This document shows positions 1-5,906 of a stretch of DNA of 6,549 nucleotides, piece after piece. The notes beneath the pieces are model-generated. The model ran no database searches. It worked only from the letters and a program-made list of their open reading frames with translations, and had not been told where the DNA came from. The stretch covers positions 1 to 6,549 of the forward strand of contig FR880300.1 of assembly GCA_000435195.1 (NCBI GenBank), given 5' to 3'. A program made the translations under genes and the position numbers. The DNA comes from Clostridium sp. CAG:169. GTDB taxonomy: Bacteria > Bacillota > Clostridia > Oscillospirales > Ruminococcaceae. Positions within the stretch are counted from its first letter, which is position 1. Each line of letters starts with the position of its first letter.

Positions 1-811
1 TGAAAACAACTTCTACACCATGAAGGGTTTGGTTTATACCACAGACGGCACCGAATACACCGAGCTGGTTAAGAAGGAACTGGGTCTGGGAGAAACAAAC
101 GGCAATACTCCAGCCAGAGTTGACCCAGCAAAAGCAGAAGAATATAAGAAACAGGCAATTGAAGAGCTGACCGCTTTGGGCGTTACCTTCCCGGTTGAAG
201 TGGATTACTATATCTCCGCATCCAACCAGGTAGCCCTCGACTCTGCGAACGTAATGGCACAGGCATTCTCCGACGGTTTGGGCGATGACTATGTCAAATT
301 CAACATCAAGACCTATGTTTCCAGTGTAAGAAACGAAGTTGTACAGCCACATCTGCACTCCTTTGTTACCAACGGCTGGGGCGCTGACTACGGTGACCCA
401 CAGAACTACCTGGGTCAGGAAGTTTACGGCAACGACAACGCATACTACTCTGCAAACTACTCCTACATTAACGAAATCACAGAAGAAACCCCAGAGAACA
501 AAGCACTGCTGGATACCTACAAAGAATACAGTGCAATGGTAGAAGCTGCCGATGCTATCACCGATGACCTGGATGCCCGCTATGCAGCATACGCAAAAGC
601 AGAAGCTTACCTGCTGGATCATGTACTGGTTCTGCCATGTAACTATTCCATCGGCTGGTGCTTGAGCAAGATTGACAACGATACCAAGATGTACGCAATG
701 TACGGCGCACAGAACGAAAAGATTAAAAACTGGGCAACCAATTCTGCCGGCTACACCTCCGAAGAAAAAGGCGTAGCAGAACAGATCAAAGCATTTACCG
801 AGAGCAAATAA
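1..811 (+). CDS. Peptide ABC transporter substrate-binding lipoprotein, family 5 (3' part only)
   Basis: This is the C-terminal part of an extracellular solute-binding protein of the OppA/DppA class (SBP_bac_5). Its gene begins upstream of the window. The reading frame is open from the first base: codons from position 2 read ENNFYTMKGL, exactly as inside the two complete paralogues, so the ATG at 20 is internal and not a start. About 269 residues are visible, covering the second half of the fold. The family hallmark GWGADYGDPQNYLGQE is present near 374-421, as is the C-terminal YAKAEAYLLDHVLVLP segment, where family members close back onto the first lobe. The gene stops at TAA 809-811 and is followed 33 nt later by its own terminator. 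It should act outside the membrane, delivering peptides or similar solutes to an ABC permease, but no permease is visible here. The ligand is unknown. The protein is a mosaic, resembling the 1309 gene in one block and the 3862 gene in others. Confidence 0.94.
   Translation, partial: ENNFYTMKGLVYTTDGTEYTELVKKELGLGETNGNTPARVDPAKAEEYKKQAIEELTALGVTFPVEVDYYISASNQVALDSANVMAQAFSDGLGDDYVKFNIKTYVSSVRNEVVQPHLHSFVTNGWGADYGDPQNYLGQEVYGNDNAYYSANYSYINEITEETPENKALLDTYKEYSAMVEAADAITDDLDARYAAYAKAEAYLLDHVLVLPCNYSIGWCLSKIDNDTKMYAMYGAQNEKIKNWATNSAGYTSEEKGVAEQIKAFTESK
377..529 (+). repeat. Near-identical tract shared with 2908-3060
   Basis: This 153-nt stretch of the first gene matches 2908-3060 of the second gene at all but five positions by eye. 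The first 78 nt (377-454 against 2908-2985) are identical, including synonymous positions. The flanks on both sides fall off sharply. It encodes the GWGADYGDP hallmark through to the DTYKEY segment. A recent gene-conversion or recombination patch between paralogues is the simplest reading. Confidence 0.8.
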
Positions 812-844
812 GCCTTGATTGCACAGCGAAACAAAGAATTTTGT

Positions 845-876
845 AAAAAAGACCTCCTTTTTGGAGGTCTTTTTTT
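845..876 (+). terminator. Intrinsic terminator of the first binding-protein gene
   Basis: GACCTCC at 851-857 pairs with GGAGGTC at 863-869 around a TTTTT loop, flanked by six A on the left and seven T on the right (870-876). The A and T tracts can extend the stem, so it could also work on the other strand. It lies 33 nt after the stop codon and ends the transcript before the next gene's own promoter. Confidence 0.93.
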
Positions 877-943
877 GCAATTTTTATTTTTGGAAGATGT
901 AAAAAGTTTGTAAAAACATTGTGAGGGAGTTGAAAACCATAGA

Positions 944-1055
944 CAATTTGTTAAGGAATTTGTGAAAAGATTGGCGATAGTATACAAAGCTTTCGTAAGA
1001 TTCACCGATAAAAAATACTAAAAAAATAACTATATAATGAAAAATTTAGTATATA
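944..1055 (+). promoter_or_regulatory. AT-rich upstream region colinear with 3476-3587
   Basis: This non-coding stretch shares anchor words with the region before the next gene at exactly the same spacing. CAATTTG is at 944 and 3476, and CACCGA at 1003 and 3535, both 2532 nt apart like the promoter elements themselves. The last 30 nt are rich in A and T, as in an UP element. A palindrome AAAGCTTT at 986-993 recurs inside the promoter spacer at 1068-1075. No gene is seen here. A regulator-binding role is inference from the preserved spacing. Confidence 0.4.
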
Positions 1056-1084
1056 TTGACAGGGCTGAAAGCTTTTGATATAAT
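1056..1084 (+). promoter_or_regulatory. Consensus sigma-A promoter with extended -10
   Basis: The -35 box is TTGACA (1056-1061) and the -10 box is TATAAT (1079-1084), separated by exactly 17 nt, with TG at 1076-1077 giving an extended -10. All three elements are perfect matches to the housekeeping consensus. Transcription should start near 1091, about 218 nt before the gene. The 18 nt from 1067 to 1084 are identical to 3599-3616 at the next promoter. Confidence 0.93.
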
Positions 1085-1160
1085 AATTGTATCAGAAACA
1101 GAAATCATTAGAAAATAGGTGGTCTGTTTTGATGAACCATCCGTATCTGCGTTCAAGAAA

Positions 1161-1210
1161 AGCTGCCTTTTTCCGAATTGGAGAGGGGAAACAGGGCGGC
1201 TGGATTTTTT
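1161..1210 (+). terminator. Terminator-like hairpin within the leader (possible attenuator)
   Basis: AGCTGCC (1161-1167) pairs with GGCGGCT (1195-1201) including one T·G pair. An inner stem TTTCC (1170-1174) pairs with GGAAA (1187-1191). Six T follow at 1205-1210, separated from the stem by GGA. The gap weakens it as an intrinsic terminator, and no equivalent was found at the matching place of the other leader. Confidence 0.3.
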
Positions 1211-1291
1211 CGCAGATTTGCATTGGTAGTAGGTTCTGTCCTGCAAAGGGAACAGACGTGGCTATATATCTTACAGACTGATTAAGGTCAA

Positions 1292-1297
1292 GGGAGG
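1292..1297 (+). promoter_or_regulatory. Ribosome binding site GGGAGG
   Basis: A strong Shine-Dalgarno sits 11 nt before ATG 1309. The stretch GGAGGAAGTAAA is conserved at the third gene with the same spacing. The weak hairpin 1276-1289 ends two nt upstream, so folding there could affect ribosome access. Confidence 0.9.
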
Positions 1298-1308
1298 AAG
1301 TAAACAAT

Positions 1309-3345
1309 ATGAACAAGACAGTATCCAGATTGCTTGCTCTGGCTATGACAGCATCCCTCGTGCTGAGTGGCTGCGGCGGCGGAACAACCGAAGAAAAACC
1401 TGCTGAAAATACCGGCAACACCACCGAGCAGAGCGGCGAGAAGAAGGAAGAAGCAAAGGAAGAGGAAAATAAAGAAGCCTCTAAAGAAGAGATCAAAGAC
1501 CTGGTTCGTCCGATTCTTGCATCTCGTGAGCTGGAAACCTTCAACATCCTGTACTCCCAGAGAGCTGAGGACTATGAAAACCTGAGCAACCTGGTAGACG
1601 GTCTGCTGGAAGCTGACCCACAGGGTAAACTGGTTCCATGTATCGCTAAAGAATGGGGAAGCGAAGACGGCGGTGTTACCTGGACCTTCAAACTGCGCGA
1701 CAATGTAAAATGGGTAGACGTCAACGGCAATGAAAAAGCTGCTTGTAATGCGCAGGACTTCGCAACCGGTCTGGAGTGGGTACTCAACTTCCACAAGAAC
1801 GACTCCTCCAACACCTCCATGCCAATCGAAATGATCAAAGGTGCTTCCGAGTACTATGAATACACCAAGACCCTGAGCAAGGAAGAAGCTTACGCACTTG
1901 GTGCAGGCGAAGGCTCCAAGTTCCGTGAAATGGTTGGTCTGGAAACCCCAGATGATTACACTGTTGTTTACACCTGCGTTTCTCCAAAGCCATACTTCGA
2001 CTCCCTGGGCGCATACGCTTGTCTGTACCCGGCTTCCCAGGCTCTGATCGATGAGCTGGGCGGTCCAGATGAATTCAAAGCAATGAACAACGAAAATATG
2101 TGGTACAATGGTTGCTACACCATGACCTCCTACATCCAGGGCAACGAGAAAACCTACACCAAGAACCCACTGTACTGGGATACCGAGTGCAAACTGTTTG
2201 ATTCTGTTATCTTCAAGATGATTGAATCTTCCGAGGTTGGTTATCAGCTGTATGAAAACGGCGAAGTTGACCACTGTGGTCTGACCGAGTCCCAGCTGAA
2301 CACCATCGCAAAAGACCCGAACCACAAATTCTATGACTATCTGGTTCCGGCAACTCCAAACAAATACTCCTATCAGTTCCACTTCAACTACAACAAGAAG
2401 AACGAAGACGGCACACTAGACAAGAACTGGAACACTGCAATCGCAAACGAAGCATTCCGTAAGTCCATGTACTACGGTCTGGACCTGGTAGACTACTGGA
2501 AGAGATCCAATGCAATCGACCCGATGTCCTGTGAAAACAACTTCTACACCATGAAGGGTCTGTGCTACACCTCCGACGGTAAAGACTACCTCGAACTGGT
2601 TAAGAAAGAACTGGGTCTGCCAGAAGGCGACGGCAAAACTCCTGCACGTCTGGACAAAGCAAAAGCTGAAGAACTGAAGAAACAGGCAATGGAAGAGCTG
2701 ACCGCTCTGGGCGTTACCTTCCCAGTTTCTCTGGACCACTACATCCCCGCTTCCAGCCAGGCTGCTCTGGACTCTGCAAACGTACTCAAACAGTGCTTCA
2801 GCAACAGCATGGGCGATGACTACATCGTTCTGAACATCAAGACCTACATCAAATCCAGCAACCAGGAAGTTTACATCCCTCACCTGCATTCCGTAGCTCT
2901 GAACGGTTGGGGCGCTGACTACGGTGACCCACAGAACTACCTGGGTCAGGAAGTTTACGGCAACGACAACGCATACTACTCTGCACACTACTCCTACATC
3001 AACGAAATCACCGAAGAAACCCCAGAGAACAAAGCTCTGCTGGATACCTACAAAGAGTACACCAAACTGGTAGAAGCTGCTGACGCAATCGTCGACGACA
3101 TGGATGCTCGTTACGCTGCATATGCAAAAGCAGAAGCTTACCTGCTTGACCATGCTCTGGTTATCCCATACAACTACTCTGTTGGTTGGGTTCTCTCCAA
3201 AGTTGACAACGACAGCAAGATCAATGCTATGTACGGCTGCACCAACGACAAGATGAAGAACTGGGATACAAAAGCAGACGGTTATACCTCTGAGGAAAAA
3301 GGCGTAGCAGAACAGATCAAAGCCTTCACCGAAGCACAGGCATAA
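1309..3345 (+). CDS. Peptide ABC transporter substrate-binding lipoprotein, family 5 (complete)
   Basis: A 678-residue extracellular solute-binding protein of the OppA/DppA class. The signal peptide is typical of lipoproteins: MNK, a hydrophobic core, then lipobox LSGC with the lipidated cysteine at residue 22. A Glu/Lys-rich linker (about 23-62) probably spans the cell wall. The fold begins near RELETFN (73) and NLVDGLLE, and the family pattern WTFKLRDNVKWVDVNG appears at 125-140. The hallmark GWGADYGDPQNYLGQE starts at 533, and YAKAEAYLLDHALVIP follows near the C-terminus. It is longer than a classical OppA of about 540 residues, partly because of the linker. Codon choice is strongly biased (AAC, TAC, TTC, ATC, CTG, CCA), suggesting high expression. 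The start is fixed by the strong ribosome site and the signal peptide. The gene has its own promoter and terminator and no transporter partner in the window. Peptide binding is the family inference; the real ligand could differ. Confidence 0.97.
   Translation: MNKTVSRLLALAMTASLVLSGCGGGTTEEKPAENTGNTTEQSGEKKEEAKEEENKEASKEEIKDLVRPILASRELETFNILYSQRAEDYENLSNLVDGLLEADPQGKLVPCIAKEWGSEDGGVTWTFKLRDNVKWVDVNGNEKAACNAQDFATGLEWVLNFHKNDSSNTSMPIEMIKGASEYYEYTKTLSKEEAYALGAGEGSKFREMVGLETPDDYTVVYTCVSPKPYFDSLGAYACLYPASQALIDELGGPDEFKAMNNENMWYNGCYTMTSYIQGNEKTYTKNPLYWDTECKLFDSVIFKMIESSEVGYQLYENGEVDHCGLTESQLNTIAKDPNHKFYDYLVPATPNKYSYQFHFNYNKKNEDGTLDKNWNTAIANEAFRKSMYYGLDLVDYWKRSNAIDPMSCENNFYTMKGLCYTSDGKDYLELVKKELGLPEGDGKTPARLDKAKAEELKKQAMEELTALGVTFPVSLDHYIPASSQAALDSANVLKQCFSNSMGDDYIVLNIKTYIKSSNQEVYIPHLHSVALNGWGADYGDPQNYLGQEVYGNDNAYYSAHYSYINEITEETPENKALLDTYKEYTKLVEAADAIVDDMDARYAAYAKAEAYLLDHALVIPYNYSVGWVLSKVDNDSKINAMYGCTNDKMKNWDTKADGYTSEEKGVAEQIKAFTEAQA
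2908..3060 (+). repeat. Near-identical tract shared with 377-529
   Basis: This is the second copy of the conversion-like tract described at 377-529: 78 identical nt, then 75 nt with five differences. The third gene is clearly more divergent in the same region (5414 onward). Confidence 0.8.
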
Positions 3346-3378
3346 TCAGGCTTTGTAAGGAACGATTCTAATATTGAC

Positions 3379-3418
3379 AAAAAGGACCTCCTGTAAGGGG
3401 GTCCTTTTGTTGTTTTTT
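3379..3418 (+). terminator. Intrinsic terminator of the second binding-protein gene
   Basis: AAAAGGACCTCC (3380-3391) pairs with GGGGGTCCTTTT (3397-3408) with one T·G pair and a TGTAA loop, followed by GTTG and six T (3413-3418). It begins 34 nt after the stop codon. Its stem is a variant of the GACCTCC/GGAGGTC stem used after the other two paralogues, as expected for duplicated units. Confidence 0.92.
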
Positions 3419-3475
3419 ATGGAGAAATTTTTCCTCTGTTTGTTATTCTGTGATAAACATACTGGGAAATATACA

Positions 3476-3587
3476 CAATTTGTGTTAGGATTCGTATGAA
3501 AATTAGTAATAATACCATAATTCTTGGTAATAATCACCGACAATCAAGCACAAAAAAAGAGCGATACAATAAAAAAATTAGGCTATG
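3476..3587 (+). promoter_or_regulatory. AT-rich upstream region colinear with 944-1055
   Basis: This non-coding counterpart of 944-1055 has the shared words CAATTTG (3476-3482) and CACCGA (3535-3540) at the same distances from the promoter. The stretch just before the -35 box is A-rich. No open reading frame or known operator is recognised. The rest of the spacer after the terminator (3419-3475) holds nothing I can name. Confidence 0.4.
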
Positions 3588-3616
3588 TTGACAGAATAGA
3601 AAGCTTTTGATATAAT
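3588..3616 (+). promoter_or_regulatory. Consensus sigma-A promoter with extended -10
   Basis: TTGACA (3588-3593), a 17-nt spacer and TATAAT (3611-3616), with TG at 3608-3609, again match the consensus fully. The -10-proximal 18 nt, including palindrome AAAGCTTT (3600-3607), are identical to the upstream promoter, whereas much of the surrounding spacer has diverged. Transcription should begin near 3623, about 239 nt before the gene. Confidence 0.93.
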
Positions 3617-3622
3617 GGTTCT

Positions 3623-3861
3623 CGTCCGTAAAAGACAAATTTAGAATTTTTATGCTTTGTTTTATATAAAAATCCATGGAAAACATTCAAACAGAAATTG
3701 TGATTTTCTGATAGACGAGGGAAGAAAATCCATAAACATCTTGCTTGGTGTTACAGTGGTGGTTGGTTCCCCAAGGCTCCGGTGGTGTAGCTTGCCGAAA
3801 GGGAATGAGCTATAAATTTTACAAGACTGCTTTTTTGCAGTCGAAGGAGGAAGTAAAGAAA
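3623..3861 (+). promoter_or_regulatory. Long structured 5' leader of the third binding-protein gene
   Basis: The leader of about 239 nt can form at least three hairpins. GATTTTCT 3702-3709 pairs with AGAAAATC 3723-3730. TAGCT 3788-3792 pairs with AGCTA 3808-3812, enclosing CC-GAAA-GG with a GNRA-type loop. A perfect one pairs GACTGC 3825-3830 with GCAGTC 3837-3842 over a T6 loop. The 5' half has little likeness to the other leader. The 3' half (AAAGGGAA, GCTATA, TTACA, GACTG, GGAGGAAGTAAA) is recognisably related, with 56 nt from AAAGGGAA to the start codon in both. It fits no riboswitch consensus I know. Function is inferred. Confidence 0.5.
3825..3850 (+). promoter_or_regulatory. Hairpin abutting the ribosome binding site AGGAGG
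   Basis: A 6-bp perfect stem (GACTGC/GCAGTC, 3825-3842) with a T6 loop ends two nt before AGGAGG (3845-3850), which lies 11 nt before ATG 3862. The other leader has a weaker stem at the same place, also with a 6-nt loop and a two-nt gap. It may modulate translation or stabilise the mRNA end. The Shine-Dalgarno itself supports the start at 3862. Confidence 0.65.
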
Positions 3862-5847
3862 ATGAACAACAAATTATCCAGAATGCTTGCTCTGGCAATG
3901 GCAGGCGCCCTTGTATTAAGTGGCTGCGGTGGCAGCGAACAGGGTGGAAATACCAATTCCGAAGGCGGATCGGCTTCGGCAGAGGAAAATTCCAAAGAAC
4001 GCATCACCGACCTGGCTCTTCCTGTGGCTGTCAGCCGTGAGCTGGAAACCTTCAACATCCTGTACTCCCAGAGAGGCGAGGACAGCGAAAACCTGACCAA
4101 CCTGGTCGATGGTCTGCTGGAGGTTGACGAAAAAGGTAAACTGGTTCCTTGTATCGCAGAAGAATGGGGAACCGAGGACAACGGTCTGACCTGGACCTTT
4201 AAAATTCGTCAGGGTGTAAAATGGGTCGATGTCAATGGCAACGAGATGGCAGACTGTAATGCACAGGACTTTGCTGCCGGTCTGGAATGGGTACTCAACT
4301 TCCACAAGAACGACTCTTCCAACACCTCCATGCCGCTGGAGATGATTAAAGGTGCAAGAGAATACTATGAATACACCAAGACCTTGACCAAAGAGGAGGC
4401 TTATGCTCTGAACGCAGAGGAAGGCTCCAAATTCCGTGAGATGGTTGGTCTGGAAACACCGGACGACTATACTCTGGTTTATCATTGTCTGGCAGAAAAG
4501 CCATACTTTGACTCCTTAGCTACCTACAACAGCTTGTATCCGGCTCCAAAAGCTCTGGTAGAGCAGATGGGTCCGGAAGCGTATCGCGCAATCAACAACG
4601 AAACCATGTGGTACAATGGCTGCTACACTATGACTGAATACCTGCAGGGCAACCAGAAGGTATACACCAAAAACCCAATGTACTGGGATCAGGATTGTAC
4701 CCTTTTTGATACAGTCACCTTTAAGATGACCGAGTCCGGCGACATCAGCTACCAACTGTACGAAAACGGCGAGGTAGACTATGTTGGTCTGGGCGAAGCG
4801 CGCATCAACACCATCGCAAAAGACCCAAGCAATCCGCTGTACAACTACATGGTACCGGATGCTCCACAGAAACGTTCCTTCCAGTTCCACTTCAACTACA
4901 ACAAGATGAAGGATGACGGCACACCGGATGACAACTGGAACAAGGCAATCGCAAACGACTCCTTCCGTAAGGTATGGTGGTACGGTTTGGATCTGAGCAA
5001 CTACTTCAAGAGATTCAACGCCATCAACCCAATGATCTGTGAGAACAACTACTACACCATGAAGGGTCTGTGCTACACCTCTGACGGCAAAGACTATGTT
5101 GAACTGGTAAGAGATGCAATGGGTATGAAAAAAGAGGATGGAAAGACCCCTGCAAGACTGGACAAGGCAAAGGCAGAACAGTACAAGAAACAGGCAATGG
5201 AAGAACTGAGTGCACAGGGAGTTACCTTCCCGGTTCAGGCAGATTACTACATCCTCGCTTCCAGCCAGACTGCTCTGGACAGCGCTAACGTTCTCAAACA
5301 GGTATTCTCCGACAGCTTTGGTGATGATTTCATCCAGCTGAACATCAAGACCTTCATTAAGAGCCTGCGTCAGGAAGTTGTACAGGCACACCTCCAGTCC
5401 TTCGTTAACAATGGTTGGGGTGCAGACTACGGCGACCCACAGAACTTCCTGGGTCAAGAGCTGTACGGCTATGACAACGCAGACTACTCCACACATTATT
5501 CCTACATCAATGAAGTAGAAGAAAATGAATCCACCAAAGAGCTGCTGGAAACCTACAAAACCTTCACCAAAATGGTAGAAGAAGCCGATGCAATCACCAA
5601 CGATATGGACGCACGCTATGCTGCATACGCAAAAGCAGAGGCTTATATGCTGGATCATGTTCTGGTTCTGCCTTGCGACTACGAAATCGGTTGGGCTTTG
5701 AGCAAAGTTGACAACGACAGCAAGATGAACGGTATGTTCGGTATCCAGAACAACAAGATGAAGAACTGGGAAACCAAGAAATCCGGCTACACCTCTGAAG
5801 AAAAAGGCGTAGCAGATCAGATCAAAGCATTCACCGAGAGCCTGTAA
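3862..5847 (+). CDS. Peptide ABC transporter substrate-binding lipoprotein, family 5 (complete)
   Basis: A 661-residue paralogue of the preceding gene. Its N-terminus MNNKLSRMLALAMAGALVLSGC is a lipoprotein signal peptide with lipobox LSGC and lipidated Cys22. This, with AGGAGG 11 nt upstream, fixes the start at 3862, although the frame stays open upstream to a TTG at 3745. The linker after Cys22 is shorter and Gly/Ser/Asn-rich (about 23-48), where the sister protein has a Glu/Lys-rich one. The fold follows with RELETFN near 59, WTFKIRQGVKWVDVNG, GWGADYGDPQNFLGQE near 518 and YAKAEAYMLDHVLVLP. The scaffold is highly conserved between paralogues, while loops such as the ALV.QMGPEAYRAINN and SLRQEVVQAHLQSF regions differ, which could change ligand choice. 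It is transcribed alone from 3588-3616 and ends at the terminator at 5866. Family assignment is firm; the ligand is unknown. Confidence 0.97.
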   Translation: MNNKLSRMLALAMAGALVLSGCGGSEQGGNTNSEGGSASAEENSKERITDLALPVAVSRELETFNILYSQRGEDSENLTNLVDGLLEVDEKGKLVPCIAEEWGTEDNGLTWTFKIRQGVKWVDVNGNEMADCNAQDFAAGLEWVLNFHKNDSSNTSMPLEMIKGAREYYEYTKTLTKEEAYALNAEEGSKFREMVGLETPDDYTLVYHCLAEKPYFDSLATYNSLYPAPKALVEQMGPEAYRAINNETMWYNGCYTMTEYLQGNQKVYTKNPMYWDQDCTLFDTVTFKMTESGDISYQLYENGEVDYVGLGEARINTIAKDPSNPLYNYMVPDAPQKRSFQFHFNYNKMKDDGTPDDNWNKAIANDSFRKVWWYGLDLSNYFKRFNAINPMICENNYYTMKGLCYTSDGKDYVELVRDAMGMKKEDGKTPARLDKAKAEQYKKQAMEELSAQGVTFPVQADYYILASSQTALDSANVLKQVFSDSFGDDFIQLNIKTFIKSLRQEVVQAHLQSFVNNGWGADYGDPQNFLGQELYGYDNADYSTHYSYINEVEENESTKELLETYKTFTKMVEEADAITNDMDARYAAYAKAEAYMLDHVLVLPCDYEIGWALSKVDNDSKMNGMFGIQNNKMKNWETKKSGYTSEEKGVADQIKAFTESL

Positions 5848-5865
5848 GCAATCGGTGCAAACCAT

Positions 5866-5895
5866 AAAAAAAGACCTCCCGAGGGAGGTCTTTTT
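5866..5895. terminator. Bidirectional terminator between convergent genes
   Basis: GACCTCC (5873-5879) pairs with GGAGGTC (5884-5890) over a CGAG loop. Seven A lie on the left (5866-5872) and five T on the right (5891-5895). It lies 18 nt after the third binding-protein gene and 11 nt after the stop of the minus-strand gene, so it can serve both transcripts, with a T7 tract on the minus strand. Confidence 0.93.
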
Positions 5896-5906
5896 ATGTG
5901 TGTGTT

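Larger units (their letters stand above)
1091..1308 (+). promoter_or_regulatory. Long structured 5' leader of the second binding-protein gene
   Basis: The predicted transcript carries roughly 218 nt before the start codon, far more than a ribosome site needs. Three stem-loops can be drawn: a terminator-like one (1161-1201); a small one pairing TCTGT 1235-1239 with ACAGA 1252-1256; and a weak one directly before the Shine-Dalgarno, pairing GACT 1276-1279 with GGTC 1286-1289. AACAGAC 1251-1257 could instead pair with GTCTGTT 1122-1128, which would exclude the second stem. The 3' part, from AAAGGGAA (1245-1252) to the start codon, resembles the corresponding part of the leader at 3623-3861 with 56 nt between in both. 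I recognise no known riboswitch class. A regulatory role is inferred from length, pairing and partial conservation. Confidence 0.5.

Noticed and set aside
20..22. ATG at 20 as the start of the first gene
   Set aside because: The frame is open to the window edge, and the preceding codons ENNFYT match the interior of both complete paralogues.
1066..1078. Catabolite-response (cre) operator in the promoter spacer
   Set aside because: TGAAAGCTTTTGA fits part of the cre pattern but lacks the central CG and the 3' half, and the other promoter matches still less well.
3374..3379. TTGACA just before the second terminator as a promoter
   Set aside because: It overlaps the terminator stem, and the position 17 nt downstream is GGGGGT, not a -10 box.
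3751..3803. T-box or known riboswitch in the G-rich part of the third leader
   Set aside because: Runs such as GTGGTGGTTGG and CCGAAAGG look suggestive, but no T-box antiterminator motif, nor any TPP, SAM, glycine, guanidine or c-di-GMP core, could be matched.
3745..3861. Upstream extension of the third gene to a TTG at 3745, or to ATG 3805
   Set aside because: Neither start has a properly spaced Shine-Dalgarno, and an extension would bury the lipoprotein signal peptide, which starts at 3862 right after AGGAGG.
4516..5865. Long minus-strand open frame (449 codons) opposite the third gene, and similar ones at 1288-2382 and 2416-3153
   Set aside because: They lie antisense to well-supported binding-protein genes, have no recognisable domains and an odd composition rich in Val, Phe and Gln, and are explained by the strong codon bias of the sense genes leaving few stops on the other strand.
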